Shown piece after piece: positions 33,282-42,883 of a DNA stretch of 64,000 nucleotides. The notes under the pieces were generated by a model that had not been told where the DNA came from, ran no database searches, and was given only the letters and a program-made list of their open reading frames with translations. Location: the NCBI GenBank assembly GCA_965267355.1, contig OZ253956.1:2108001-2172000 (forward strand), read 5' to 3'. Positions within the stretch are counted from its first letter, which is position 1; every line of letters begins with the position of its first letter. Source of the stretch: GCA-002793235 sp965267355. GTDB lineage: Bacteria > Bacteroidota > Bacteroidia > Flavobacteriales_E > Vicingaceae. The position numbers were made by a program, and so were the translations under genes.

Positions 33282-35450
33282 ATGAAAAAGATATTATTTG
33301 CTCTTTTTGTGGGTGTTTTTTCGATGAGTATTGTTGCTCAAAAACAGGATATTACCTTAGAGGATATTTGGAGAGATTATAAGTTTTATTCGCATTCAAT
33401 TGGAGGCTTAAGATCAATGAACGATGGTGTTCATTACACATCTATAGATAAAGTAGATGGTAGTGAATCTGTTGTTAAGTATTCTTATGTGGATAAGAAA
33501 AAAGGAGAGGTTTTAGTTGCAGGAAATGATTTGAAAATTGATGATAAAAAAGTTGCTATTAATGATTATAGTTTTAGTGCAGACGAATCTAAACTGCTTA
33601 TTTCTTCTAATGAGGAACAGATATACCGATATTCTAACAAGGCAGATTATTATGTTTATGATTTGAGTTCAAAAGCACTATCAAAATTACACGATGGAGC
33701 TAAACAGATGTACGCTACATTTTCTCCATTAGCTAATAAAGTAGCGTTTGTAAAAGAGAATAACCTTTACTACAAAGACTTAACATCTGGAAGCACTATA
33801 CAAATAACCAATGATGGTGAAAAGAACAAAATTATTAATGGTGCGTCTGATTGGGTGTACGAGGAGGAGTTAGTTTTGGTACAGGCATTCCAATGGTCTC
33901 CTGACGGAAAAAAGATTGCTTTTTACAAATTTGATGAGAGTAATGTGAAAGAATGGTTGATGAAAATGTATGGTGATTTGTACCCTAGAGAAGAAAGATT
34001 TAAATATCCTAAAGCTGGAGAAGATAACTCAAAGGTTGAGGTCTATGTTTATCACTTAGATAGTAAAAAGACTGTGAAAACTATTATTCCAAATAGTTAT
34101 GAATACATCTCTAGAATTAACTGGACAAACGATTCTAAACATATAGCCTTACAAACACTAAACAGACATCAAAATCATCTTGAGATTTATTTGTCTGATG
34201 TTGTTACAGGCGAAAGTAAATCTATTTATAAGGAGACAAATGAAAGGTATATTGAAGTACCTACTACCGAATTTTTAAAAACTAAAGATCAATTTATTAT
34301 CACTAGTGAAAAAGATGGGTTTAACCATATTTACCTTTATAATATAAATGGTGATTTGGTAAATCAGGTAACAAAAGGCAATTGGGATGTGACAGATTTT
34401 TATGGAGTAGATGAAAAAAGAGGTTTAGTATATTACCAGTCTGCGGAAACATCTTCTTTAGAAAGACATGTTTATAGCATTAAAATTAATGGTTCTGGCA
34501 AAAAGCAGTTAACCACTAAGAGTGGACACAATGATGCTGATTTCAGTACAACTTTAAAGTATTTTATAAATTATAATACCGATGCTAATTCACCACATTT
34601 TATTACCCTAAACGATAATACAGGTAACCAAAAACGAGTCTTGATTGATAATGAAGATTTAAAAAATAGAATGGAGGTAGTGAATATTTCTAAAAAAGAA
34701 TTTTTAAAGGTTAAAGTTAATGGTGAAGAATTAAATGCATGGATGATTAAGCCTAAGAATTTTGATGAAAACAAAAAGTATCCATTATTTATGTTTGTTT
34801 ATGGTGGACCAGGCTCTCAAACAGTAGAGGATAGTTGGGGAAGTTTTAACTATTTCTGGTTTCAGCATTTAGCAAGTTTGGGTTATATGGTTGTTTCTGT
34901 TGATAATAGAGGAACTGGTGCGAGAGGTGAAGCATTTAAGAAATTAACTTACAAACAATTAGGTAAATACGAGACTGAAGACCAAATTGCTGCTGCTAAG
35001 TATTTTGCTACATTACCATATATTGATGGAAGTAGAATAGGCATTTTTGGATGGAGTTATGGTGGTTACATGTCCTCATTATGTTTAACCAAAGGAGCAG
35101 ATGTTTTTAAAATGGCAATAGCTGTTGCACCTGTTACTAATTGGAGGTATTACGACAATATATATACAGAACGTTACATGCAAACCCCACAAGAAAATGC
35201 TGATGGATATGACAACAATTCACCAATTAACCATATAGATAAAATGAAAGGAGAATACTTGTTGATACATGGAATGGCTGATGATAATGTTCATTTCCAG
35301 AATGCTACTGAGATGACAACGGCATTGGTGAAAGCAAACAAACAATTTGAACAGTTTTCTTATCCAAACAAGAATCATGGTATTTATGGGGGTAATACAA
35401 GGCTTCATTTATATCACTTGATGACTAACTTTATTAAAAAGAATTTATAA
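33282..35450 (+). CDS. Dipeptidyl-peptidase IV (S9B family)
   Basis: Exported prolyl dipeptidyl peptidase that frees X-Pro dipeptides. The signal peptide is KKILFALFVGVFSMSIVAQ. The N-terminal beta-propeller (about 40-470) includes the family block ASDWVYEEELVLVQAFQWSPDG, whose Glu pair binds the substrate N-terminus. The hydrolase domain has Ser592 in GWSYGGY, Asp at about 667-668 in GMADDNVHFQ and His699 in NKNHGIYGG. Length (722) is typical. Two POT importers follow directly, so released di- and tripeptides are probably taken up. Confidence 0.96.
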   Translation: MKKILFALFVGVFSMSIVAQKQDITLEDIWRDYKFYSHSIGGLRSMNDGVHYTSIDKVDGSESVVKYSYVDKKKGEVLVAGNDLKIDDKKVAINDYSFSADESKLLISSNEEQIYRYSNKADYYVYDLSSKALSKLHDGAKQMYATFSPLANKVAFVKENNLYYKDLTSGSTIQITNDGEKNKIINGASDWVYEEELVLVQAFQWSPDGKKIAFYKFDESNVKEWLMKMYGDLYPREERFKYPKAGEDNSKVEVYVYHLDSKKTVKTIIPNSYEYISRINWTNDSKHIALQTLNRHQNHLEIYLSDVVTGESKSIYKETNERYIEVPTTEFLKTKDQFIITSEKDGFNHIYLYNINGDLVNQVTKGNWDVTDFYGVDEKRGLVYYQSAETSSLERHVYSIKINGSGKKQLTTKSGHNDADFSTTLKYFINYNTDANSPHFITLNDNTGNQKRVLIDNEDLKNRMEVVNISKKEFLKVKVNGEELNAWMIKPKNFDENKKYPLFMFVYGGPGSQTVEDSWGSFNYFWFQHLASLGYMVVSVDNRGTGARGEAFKKLTYKQLGKYETEDQIAAAKYFATLPYIDGSRIGIFGWSYGGYMSSLCLTKGADVFKMAIAVAPVTNWRYYDNIYTERYMQTPQENADGYDNNSPINHIDKMKGEYLLIHGMADDNVHFQNATEMTTALVKANKQFEQFSYPNKNHGIYGGNTRLHLYHLMTNFIKKNL

Positions 35451-35461
35451 TATCATTTTTA

Positions 35462-35469
35462 TACATTTG
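35462..35469 (+). promoter_or_regulatory. Putative -7 box of first POT gene
   Basis: TACATTTG matches TAnnTTTG, 24 bases before the ATG at 35493. No convincing -33 TTG lies at the right distance, so this is weak support for a promoter separate from the DPP-IV gene. Confidence 0.3.
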
Positions 35470-35492
35470 TAAGCCTAACAAAAACTAAATTT

Positions 35493-36884
35493 ATGTCAAA
35501 CTCAGTACAAACATCGCAGAAACAACTATTTGGACATCCAGTAGGACTATATGTTTTATTTTTTACAGAGATGTGGGAAAGGTTTTCCTATTATGGTATG
35601 AGAGCTATTTTAACATTATACCTTGTAGAACAAACAACATCTAATAATCCTGGGTTAGGATGGACTAATGGTGAAGCTCTGGCACTATATGGGTGGTATA
35701 CAATGATGGTTTATGTAATGTCGATTCCTGGTGGAATAATAGCAGATAGAATATTAGGACAGAAGAAATCGGTAATGGTGGGTGGAGTACTTCTATTACT
35801 GGGGCATAGTGTGTTAGCGGTTGAACAAATGTGGGCTTTCTATAGTGGTATTGTACTGATAGTGTTAGGCGTTGGGATGCTAAAACCTAATATTTCTACT
35901 ATGGTGGGTGGACTTTATAAAGAAGGTGATATAAGAAGGGATAAAGGATTTACGATTTTCTATATTGGAATTAATGTTGGTGCATTTTTATCAAGTATAA
36001 TAGTTGGATATGTTGGTGAAGTACATGGTTGGCATTATGGTTTTGGGTTAGCTGGTTTGGGTATGGCTTTAGGATTAATTCAATATATGATAGGGCTTAA
36101 GCATTTAAAGCATGTTGGTAATTTTTTGGGAACATCTAAAGACGAAACAGAAAAGGCAGCTTTAAAGAAACCATTAACTAAGATTGAAAAAGATAGGGTA
36201 GTAGTATTATTACTATCTTTTGTACTTGTTATATTGTTCTGGGGAGCTTTTGAGCAAGCTGGAGGATTGATGAATATTTATACCAAAGTAAAGACTGATA
36301 GAATGTTAATGGGGTTTGAAGTTCCAGCAACATGGTTTCAATCATTGAATGCTTTCTTTATTGTTGTATTAGGTACTACTGTAGCTGGTTTTTGGGCTAG
36401 AAGAAAATTAAAAGGAAAAGAGGCTTCTTCTTTATTTAAAATGATTATGGGACTTATTATTATGGGTTCCGGTTTCTTTTTTATGACAGCAGCCGTTGCT
36501 GAATTTAATTCAAGCGGTTCTTCAGCTATGTATTGGTTAGTACTGGCATACTTATTCCATACAGTTGGTGAATTATGCTTATCTCCAGTAGCATTGTCAT
36601 TTATTACCAAATTAGCACCATTAAAGTATGCTTCGATAATGATGGGAGTTTATTTTGCTATGACGGGTTTTGGAAGTAAACTAGCAGGTTTATTAGGTGA
36701 GTGGTCAGAGAGTTTGGGAGAGTATACTATATTTACTGGAATTGCTGTAATAACAATCGCAATAGGATTAATTACACTTACTATTCTAAAGAAAATGAAA
36801 GCTTTAACTCATGGAGCTGAGGATAAGGAAGGAAGCTTTCATGAAGAAGCAGAAGGATTCGAAATAGCAGATACAGAAGCATAA
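35493..36884 (+). CDS. POT/PTR family proton-coupled peptide transporter
   Basis: Inner-membrane importer of di- and tripeptides, MFS fold, 463 residues. The N-terminal helix carries the proton-coupling motif in TEMWERFSYYGMRAILTLYL. Other blocks are GGIIADRILGQKKSVMVGG, MLKPNISTMVGGLY and FWGAFEQAGGLMNIYT. The C-terminal 35 residues are acidic. It lies 42 bases after the DPP-IV gene and 4 bases before a second, longer POT gene. Confidence 0.95.
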   Translation: MSNSVQTSQKQLFGHPVGLYVLFFTEMWERFSYYGMRAILTLYLVEQTTSNNPGLGWTNGEALALYGWYTMMVYVMSIPGGIIADRILGQKKSVMVGGVLLLLGHSVLAVEQMWAFYSGIVLIVLGVGMLKPNISTMVGGLYKEGDIRRDKGFTIFYIGINVGAFLSSIIVGYVGEVHGWHYGFGLAGLGMALGLIQYMIGLKHLKHVGNFLGTSKDETEKAALKKPLTKIEKDRVVVLLLSFVLVILFWGAFEQAGGLMNIYTKVKTDRMLMGFEVPATWFQSLNAFFIVVLGTTVAGFWARRKLKGKEASSLFKMIMGLIIMGSGFFFMTAAVAEFNSSGSSAMYWLVLAYLFHTVGELCLSPVALSFITKLAPLKYASIMMGVYFAMTGFGSKLAGLLGEWSESLGEYTIFTGIAVITIAIGLITLTILKKMKALTHGAEDKEGSFHEEAEGFEIADTEA

Positions 36885-36888
36885 TTCT

Positions 36889-38643
36889 ATGAGTACACAA
36901 AACAGCGAATTTTTTAAGTCTAATATATTAGGACATCCTTCAGGTTTATTTGTATTGTTTTTTACTGAAATGTGGGAGCGTTTCAGCTATTATGGAATGA
37001 GAGCACTTTTAGTTCTTTTCTTAATAGCTCCTATGTCAGAAGGAGGTTGGGCATGGCCAAGAGAACATGCTTTAAGTATTTTTGGAACTTATGTGGCTTT
37101 AGTATATCTCTCTACAATGATGGGGGGATATTTTGCCGATAAGAAAATAGGGTATAGATGGGCAATTGTAATTGGTGCTGTTTTAATGACATTAGGTCAT
37201 GGAGCAATGGCATTAGAAACTCAATTTTTTACTTATACAGGTTTAGCTCTTCTTGTTTTAGGTAGTGGTTTTTTTAAACCAAACATGACTTCAATAATTT
37301 CAGAAATGTACAAAGATGTTCCTGAAAAAAAGGATGGAGCATTTACTGTTTTTTATATGGGGGTTAATGCGGGAGCTTTTTTAGGTATTTTGTTATGTGG
37401 TTACCTTGGCGAAACAGTAGGCTGGAGTATAGGCTTTGGATTAGCTGGAATATTTATGGCATTTGGAACACTTCAGTTTTGGTTAGCTCAAAACATATTT
37501 GGTGACGTTGGGAAAAAGCCGATAAAACTATCCAAAGAAGAAAAACAGTTAGCCTATGAAAATTCTGTTGGTGATGCTGTGAAGTTTTCCATAATACAGC
37601 TAATCATTATAGGTGTGATTACTGTATTAGCTCTTTGTTGGATAATTAATGACCCAGTCTCTACAATTTCTGAAGGGAAGTACAATTTATTTGATTTCAG
37701 TATAGCGGGAATGTCAGGAGGTAATTTTACTATTATTTCATGTGTAGTTGTATTTTTTATTTTGACTATATATCGTTTAATGAAATATGGAAAAGAAGTA
37801 AGACAAAAACTGATTGCACTTTCTTTTTTCTGTTTGTTAACGGTATTTTTCTGGGCAATTTTTGAGCAGGCACCAGGTACATTGTCAATTTTTTCTGAGC
37901 ATTATACAGATAGAGATTTGTCAGGTAGTTCAGCTATGATATTCAACATTGTTAATGCTTTAGTTACAATTATACCCTTAGGTGTAATTACATGGGTTTT
38001 ACTCAAACTATTTAAACAAACGTTTAAGAATTATGCAATAGCTAACTTAATATTAGGAGCTAGTTTTGTGATAGTTTGGGGAATAGCAATTTGGATGCTT
38101 CAAAATCAATTTTCTACAGAAGGGACTGAAGTGCCTGCAACATGGTTTGGTGTTTTAAATTCGTTATTCATTATAATTTTTGCACCAATATTTTCTAAGT
38201 TTTGGGAAAGTAAGTATAACCCTAATGGTAATATGAAATTTGCTTTTGGTTTAGGTTTATTGGGACTGGGAATGGCGTTTGTAGCTTTTGGAGCTATGGG
38301 TATAGAACCTGGAGCTGAATCAGCCTCTGTAAGCATGATATGGCTGGTTATGGTCTATTTATTCCATACATTAGGTGAATTGTGTATCTCACCAATAGGC
38401 CTTTCTTATGTTAGCAAGTTAGTGCCAGGTAAGATGATTGCATTTATGTTTGGTATGTATTATCTGTCCGTTGCCATTGGTAATAAATTAGCTCATAAAT
38501 TTGGCGAGAACATAGATAAAATAGCTGAAGAACATGGTATCAGTTATTTCTTTTGGATTTTAACTTTCGTTGCATTAGGTATGGCTGTATTATCAGCTGT
38601 AGCTACTCCATTTATTAAAAAACTCATGCATGGAGTTAAATAA
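36889..38643 (+). CDS. POT/PTR family proton-coupled peptide transporter, long form
   Basis: Second importer, 584 residues. The motif TEMWERFSYYGMRALLVLFL is shared with its neighbour. It also has GGYFADKKIGYRWAIVIG, FKPNMTSIISEMY and FWAIFEQAPGTLSIFS. The extra length comes from two added helices in the middle (about 230-310), as in the longer bacterial POTs. Paralogues side by side with different lengths suggest division of substrates, which the sequence does not reveal. Confidence 0.95.
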   Translation: MSTQNSEFFKSNILGHPSGLFVLFFTEMWERFSYYGMRALLVLFLIAPMSEGGWAWPREHALSIFGTYVALVYLSTMMGGYFADKKIGYRWAIVIGAVLMTLGHGAMALETQFFTYTGLALLVLGSGFFKPNMTSIISEMYKDVPEKKDGAFTVFYMGVNAGAFLGILLCGYLGETVGWSIGFGLAGIFMAFGTLQFWLAQNIFGDVGKKPIKLSKEEKQLAYENSVGDAVKFSIIQLIIIGVITVLALCWIINDPVSTISEGKYNLFDFSIAGMSGGNFTIISCVVVFFILTIYRLMKYGKEVRQKLIALSFFCLLTVFFWAIFEQAPGTLSIFSEHYTDRDLSGSSAMIFNIVNALVTIIPLGVITWVLLKLFKQTFKNYAIANLILGASFVIVWGIAIWMLQNQFSTEGTEVPATWFGVLNSLFIIIFAPIFSKFWESKYNPNGNMKFAFGLGLLGLGMAFVAFGAMGIEPGAESASVSMIWLVMVYLFHTLGELCISPIGLSYVSKLVPGKMIAFMFGMYYLSVAIGNKLAHKFGENIDKIAEEHGISYFFWILTFVALGMAVLSAVATPFIKKLMHGVK

Positions 38644-38689
38644 TTTGTAAATTGGTACAGAATTTGGTTATAAAGCAAAAATCTAACTT

Positions 38690-39214
38690 ATGAAGATATT
38701 AAAAATTACATTTTTATCACTTTTACTTTCCTTATCTGCAATAATTGTTGCCCAAAATGGAGTTTTAGCCAATGGTAAACCATACAAAGCACATGCTGAA
38801 GGATGGATGGTTGATATTAATAAAGCTTACGAAGTATCTAAAAAAACAGGCAAACCAATTATGGCTAACTTTACTGGTAGTGATTGGTGTGGCTGGTGTA
38901 AAAAGTTAAAAGCTGAAGTGTTTGATAAGCCGGAGTTTAAAAAGTGGGCGGAAGAAAATGTAGTATTGGTAGAGCTTGATTTTCCAAGAAGATTTAAGTT
39001 ACCTGAGAACATTAAACAACAGAACTATGGTTTAGCACAGGCTTTTAAAGTTACAGGTTACCCAACCATTTGGGTGTTTAATCTTGGTAAAGATGAGAAT
39101 GGACAGTACACTATCAACGCTTTGGGTAAAACTGGCTACGTTAAAGGAGTGCAGGCTTTTACTAGTGGAGTTGATGCCATGATAAAGCAAGCTGCAGAAC
39201 AAAAAAATCAATAA
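38690..39214 (+). CDS. Exported thioredoxin-fold protein (WCGWC)
   Basis: Periplasmic thiol-disulfide protein of 174 residues with a signal peptide (KITFLSLLLSLSAIIVAQ). The active site FTGSDWCGWCKKLKAEVF keeps both Cys (CGWC), and the cis-Pro loop is KVTGYPTIWVFN. This is the DUF255-like or DsbD-C-like short thioredoxin group. It lies 46 bases after the POT pair and 18 before the next gene. It could repair or fold secreted proteins; partners are unknown. Confidence 0.88.
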   Translation: MKILKITFLSLLLSLSAIIVAQNGVLANGKPYKAHAEGWMVDINKAYEVSKKTGKPIMANFTGSDWCGWCKKLKAEVFDKPEFKKWAEENVVLVELDFPRRFKLPENIKQQNYGLAQAFKVTGYPTIWVFNLGKDENGQYTINALGKTGYVKGVQAFTSGVDAMIKQAAEQKNQ

Positions 39215-39232
39215 GTTTTAGTTGGTATAGTT

Positions 39233-39724
39233 ATGGAGGATTACAAACAATATCCTGATACAGCAAAAGCTTGGGTTTACCAAGCTAATCGCATTTTAGA
39301 TGAAGATGAAGTAAACTATGTAAAAGTGGTGTTGGATGATTTTACTTCTAATTGGGAATCGCATGGTAAATTATTAAAAGCATCTTTTGATGTTTTCCAT
39401 GATTTGTTTATTGTGTTGTTTGTTGATGAAGATGGTGATACCATGTGTGGAAGAGCTCAGGATGCTTCTTTAAAGCTGATGAAAGAGTTAGAAGCACAAC
39501 TAGAAGTTGCTTTACTGGATAGAATGGTGCAAGCTTATCGTAAGGATGGTAAAGTATTAGTAGCTACCATGCAAGAGTTTTCTGATTTAATTGCCGAAAA
39601 AGAAATAGATGAAAATACTATCGTGTTTAACAATACCATAACCACTAAAGCTGATTTTGATGCCAAATGGGAAGTGCCTTTAAAAGACAGCTGGCACAAG
39701 CAATTTTTGGTGGTTAATTCTTGA
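39233..39724 (+). CDS. Conserved Bacteroidota protein, often mislabelled ABC transporter ATPase
   Basis: Soluble protein of 163 residues. Recognisable blocks are PDTAKAWVYQANRILDEDEV, SNWESHGKLLKASFDVFHDLFIVLFVDE, LMKELEAQLEVALLDRM and the end WEVPLKDSWHKQFL. This small family is widespread in Bacteroidota and is sometimes named an ABC transporter ATPase, yet it has no Walker A, signature or Walker B motif. The function is unknown. Confidence 0.8.
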   Translation: MEDYKQYPDTAKAWVYQANRILDEDEVNYVKVVLDDFTSNWESHGKLLKASFDVFHDLFIVLFVDEDGDTMCGRAQDASLKLMKELEAQLEVALLDRMVQAYRKDGKVLVATMQEFSDLIAEKEIDENTIVFNNTITTKADFDAKWEVPLKDSWHKQFLVVNS

Positions 39725-39728
39725 TTTA

Positions 39729-39917
39729 TTACTTGTTTTTTTTTTTGTAAAACTGGAATAATCTGTAAAATCCAATTACAATCAAAATAAACCCTCCAAT
39801 TGAGTTTACATCAAGTATATCTTTAGCTTTTGTAAAGCAAAAAATGCCAGTATCAATTAGAAATATTCCTAGTATAAATACTAGTGCTAAACCTATTTTT
39901 TGTTGATATGGAGGCAA
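39729..39917 (-). CDS. Small two-helix membrane protein
   Basis: Protein of 62 residues with two hydrophobic helices (about 8-28 and 37-54) and a basic C-terminus. The start is TTG at 39917. It lies 14 bases after the mscS-like gene on the same strand. Length and hydrophobicity support a real small gene, but the alternative start and lack of known relatives keep confidence low. Confidence 0.45.
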   Translation of the reverse strand: MPPYQQKIGLALVFILGIFLIDTGIFCFTKAKDILDVNSIGGFILIVIGFYRLFQFYKKKNK

Positions 39918-39931
39918 AGTATTTGTTCGGA

Positions 39932-40990
39932 TTAATCGTCTTTCTTGTGATAAATCGTCTGTGTTGGGAAAGCCATTTCTAAACCGTTGGCATTAAATTG
40001 CTCTAATATGGCTAAATTAATTTCAGTTTGAGTATTTAAAATGTCGCTGTCTTTTTTAATGTAATAGATAAACAAAATACCCAAGGCAAAATCTCCAAAA
40101 GCGTTAAATGAGATAAGGTGATTGTCTTCAATCCCGCCATGTTCTTTGGCTATTTTATCCAATAAAGTAATGGCCTGTTTCATTTGCTCTGGAGTAGTGT
40201 CATAAACCAACCCTAAGTTTAATACTACTTTACGGGTAGGCTCATCACTCACGTTTTCCACCATGTTCCCTGTAAACTGAGAGTTAGGAATAGTTACCAG
40301 TCTGCCTTCTAAAGTTCTCATTCTACTGGTACGTAAACCAACCTCTTCAATGGTTCCGTCAAAACCATTTATTTTAATTCGATCACCAACTTTAAAAGGT
40401 TTGTCGGTAAATATCATTACCCCACCAAAGATATTAGATACTGAATCTTTTGCTGCCATGGCCAAAGCTAAACCACCAATACCTAGCCCGGCAATTAAAG
40501 CCCCTACATCATAACCTGCGTTGTTTAATGCTACGATAATCCCCAGTATCCAAATGGCAACTTTTAAACTTTTTCTAACAACAGGTAATATTTGGTCGTC
40601 AAAATCACTTTCGGTTTTTTCAGTTAATGGAACAACGTATTCCTCAATAATAGCATCAATTAATCTGGCAATCAGCCAAGTAATGTTAATTGCAACTAAA
40701 ATATGATAGACTTTTCCTAACCACTCATACCAGCCTTCTGGGAAATGCAGACGATGTAAACCGTACCACAAGCCAACAATAGTAAGAGCCAAAACAACAG
40801 GCTCTTCAATCATATCAATAATGATGTCATCAATTTTAGTTTTGGTTTTGGTAGTTAGTTTTTTAATAACATTACCAGATATCCAATACAAGATTTTACC
40901 AGCAACTACTGACCCTAAAATAATTCCCAAGCTAATAGCCCATTCTCCAATTGTGTTGTAATAAAATGTTTTCTCAAAAAACTCTTGCAT
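39932..40990 (-). CDS. MscS-family mechanosensitive channel
   Basis: Inner-membrane channel that opens under membrane tension at osmotic downshock. It starts at ATG 40990 (352 residues); the frame is open to a TTG at 41011. Four N-terminal helices precede the pore helix GALIAGLGIGGLALAMAAKDSVSNIFGG, which has the Gly/Ala packing of MscS. The beta domain follows, with FKVGDRIKINGFDGTIEEVGLRTSRMRTLEGRLVTIPNSQF. It is longer than E. coli MscS (286) by one extra helix. Confidence 0.94.
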   Translation of the reverse strand: MQEFFEKTFYYNTIGEWAISLGIILGSVVAGKILYWISGNVIKKLTTKTKTKIDDIIIDMIEEPVVLALTIVGLWYGLHRLHFPEGWYEWLGKVYHILVAINITWLIARLIDAIIEEYVVPLTEKTESDFDDQILPVVRKSLKVAIWILGIIVALNNAGYDVGALIAGLGIGGLALAMAAKDSVSNIFGGVMIFTDKPFKVGDRIKINGFDGTIEEVGLRTSRMRTLEGRLVTIPNSQFTGNMVENVSDEPTRKVVLNLGLVYDTTPEQMKQAITLLDKIAKEHGGIEDNHLISFNAFGDFALGILFIYYIKKDSDILNTQTEINLAILEQFNANGLEMAFPTQTIYHKKDD

Positions 40991-41047
40991 AACAGAATAA
41001 TTTTTTGGCAAAATTAATGAAATTAGCTTGTAGCATGCAAAAATCAG

Positions 41048-41284
41048 TTACAGCTCTTTTTTGATTTGTTCATATTCATTGGCACTGATCTTTTCCCAGA
41101 ACTCTTGGTAATCATGTAGCATGTCATTAATGTAATTTCTATCAGGTAATATTTTAGCTTCAAACTTGTGTAATGTTTTTTGTTTACCATGTATTTTAAT
41201 TTCTTCAAATTGGGTGGGAGAAATAATTTTAAAGTAAGATAAGTTGTTCTTGTATTTCCTGTATTGAGGGAATTGATTGTTCAT
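41048..41284 (-). CDS. Hypothetical 78-residue protein
   Basis: Small soluble, charged protein beginning NNQFPQYRKYKNNLSYFKI and ending EQIKKEL. It has strands in the first half and helices (INDMLHDYQEFWEKI) in the second. It lies between the mscS-like gene and the divergent guaB. The ATG and a coherent amphipathic pattern favour a real gene. The family is not recognised. Confidence 0.6.
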   Translation of the reverse strand: MNNQFPQYRKYKNNLSYFKIISPTQFEEIKIHGKQKTLHKFEAKILPDRNYINDMLHDYQEFWEKISANEYEQIKKEL

Positions 41285-41354
41285 GCTTAATACTAGTGAG
41301 TTTTAGGAATCAAATTTAGTGAGGATTAATCATAAAATAACATCTAAAATTTAT

Positions 41355-41362
41355 TAATTTTG
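41355..41362 (+). promoter_or_regulatory. Putative -7 box of guaB
   Basis: TAATTTTG matches TAnnTTTG and lies 24 bases before the guaB ATG, giving a leader of roughly 19 bases. No clear -33 TTG is seen. Confidence 0.4.
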
Positions 41363-41386
41363 CCTGAATTTTAATCTTTAAAATTC

Positions 41387-42859
41387 ATGAGCAATCAATC
41401 AGAAAAATTTATTGAAGAAGGGCTAACATATGATGATGTATTAATGGTTCCTGCATACTCTGAAGTTTTACCTCGCAATGTGGATGTTTCTACACAATTC
41501 ACAAAAAAGATCAAGTTAAATATTCCTGTTTCTTCTGCGGCTATGGATACGGTTACCGAATCTAGGTTGGCCATTGCTATTGCACAAGAGGGAGGAATAG
41601 GAGTGTTGCACAAAAACATGACCATAGAGCAACAAGCTGAAAAAGTGAGAAAGGTAAAGCGTTCAGAAAGTGGAATGATTTTAGATCCGGTTACGTTATC
41701 AGTTGATGCTAATGTAGGAAATGCGTTAAATTTGATGTCAGAGTTTAAAATAGGAGGGATACCAGTAGTCGATGACAATAATTTGTTGGTAGGTATTGTA
41801 ACCAATAGAGATTTGCGTTTCCAAAAGAATATGGAAACCCCAGTAAAAGATGTGATGACATCTGAAAATATCATTACTGCTAATGAAAAAACCGATTTAG
41901 AAAGTGCTCGTGAAATATTACAGGAGTATAAGATTGAGAAGCTGCCAGTAGTGAACGAGAAAAAAGAATTAATAGGCTTAATTACCTATAAAGATATTAC
42001 CAAATTAAAATTGAAACCAAATGCTTGTAAAGATGAGTATGGAAGATTAAGAGTGGCTGCTGGAGTTGGTGTTACACCAGATGTAATGGAAAGAGTTGAT
42101 GCCCTTTATAATGCGAGTGTAGATGCTATTATTATTGATACAGCACACGGACATTCAAAAGGTGTTATAGAAACGTTAAAACAAGTAAAAACACAATATC
42201 CAGATTTACAGGTCGTTGTAGGTAACATTGCAACTGCAGAAGCTGCTAAAATGTTGGCTGATGCTGGAGCTGATGCTGTAAAAGTTGGAATTGGACCAGG
42301 TTCTATTTGTACTACTAGAATTATTGCAGGTGTTGGAGTACCACAGTTGTCAGCAGTTATGATGGTTGCAGAAGGTCTTAAAGGAACAGGTGTACCATTA
42401 ATTGCAGATGGAGGAATTCGGTTTACAGGAGATATTGTAAAAGCATTATCAGCAGGAGCTGATTCTATTATGGCAGGTTCTTTGTTTGCAGGGGTTGATG
42501 AATCTCCAGGAGAGACTATTATTTATGAAGGAAGAAAATTTAAAGCATATAGAGGGATGGGGTCAATAGAAGCTATGCAAAAGGGTTCTAAAGATAGATA
42601 TTTTCAGGATGTGGAAGATGATATTAAAAAGTTAGTGCCAGAAGGAATTTCTGGAAGAGTACCTTATAAAGGTTATTTAAGTGAAGTAGTTTACCAAATG
42701 GTAGGAGGACTTAGAGCTGGAATGGGTTATTGTGGAGCTGAAAATATTGAAACATTGAAAAAAGCAAAGTTTATTAAAATAACCAATTCGGGTATGACAG
42801 AGAGCCACCCTCATAACATTAGCATTACACGAGAAGCACCAAATTATTCAAGAAGATAA
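41387..42859 (+). CDS. guaB: IMP dehydrogenase
   Basis: Oxidises IMP to XMP with NAD+, the committed step to GTP. The barrel opens FIEEGLTYDDVLMVPAYSEV. Two CBS domains are inserted at about 95-205. The catalytic Cys is in GIGPGSICTTRIIAGVG, and the mobile flap has GMGSIEAMQKGSKDRYFQ. Length (490) is normal. It heads a run with three periplasmic folding genes and moxR; the next ATG follows 24 bases on. Confidence 0.98.
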   Translation: MSNQSEKFIEEGLTYDDVLMVPAYSEVLPRNVDVSTQFTKKIKLNIPVSSAAMDTVTESRLAIAIAQEGGIGVLHKNMTIEQQAEKVRKVKRSESGMILDPVTLSVDANVGNALNLMSEFKIGGIPVVDDNNLLVGIVTNRDLRFQKNMETPVKDVMTSENIITANEKTDLESAREILQEYKIEKLPVVNEKKELIGLITYKDITKLKLKPNACKDEYGRLRVAAGVGVTPDVMERVDALYNASVDAIIIDTAHGHSKGVIETLKQVKTQYPDLQVVVGNIATAEAAKMLADAGADAVKVGIGPGSICTTRIIAGVGVPQLSAVMMVAEGLKGTGVPLIADGGIRFTGDIVKALSAGADSIMAGSLFAGVDESPGETIIYEGRKFKAYRGMGSIEAMQKGSKDRYFQDVEDDIKKLVPEGISGRVPYKGYLSEVVYQMVGGLRAGMGYCGAENIETLKKAKFIKITNSGMTESHPHNISITREAPNYSRR

Positions 42860-42883
42860 TTAATTAATCAATACAAATTAAAG

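Noticed and set aside
39233..39724. ABC transporter ATPase
   Set aside because: The name circulates for this family, but no Walker A, signature or Walker B motif is present in the 163 residues.
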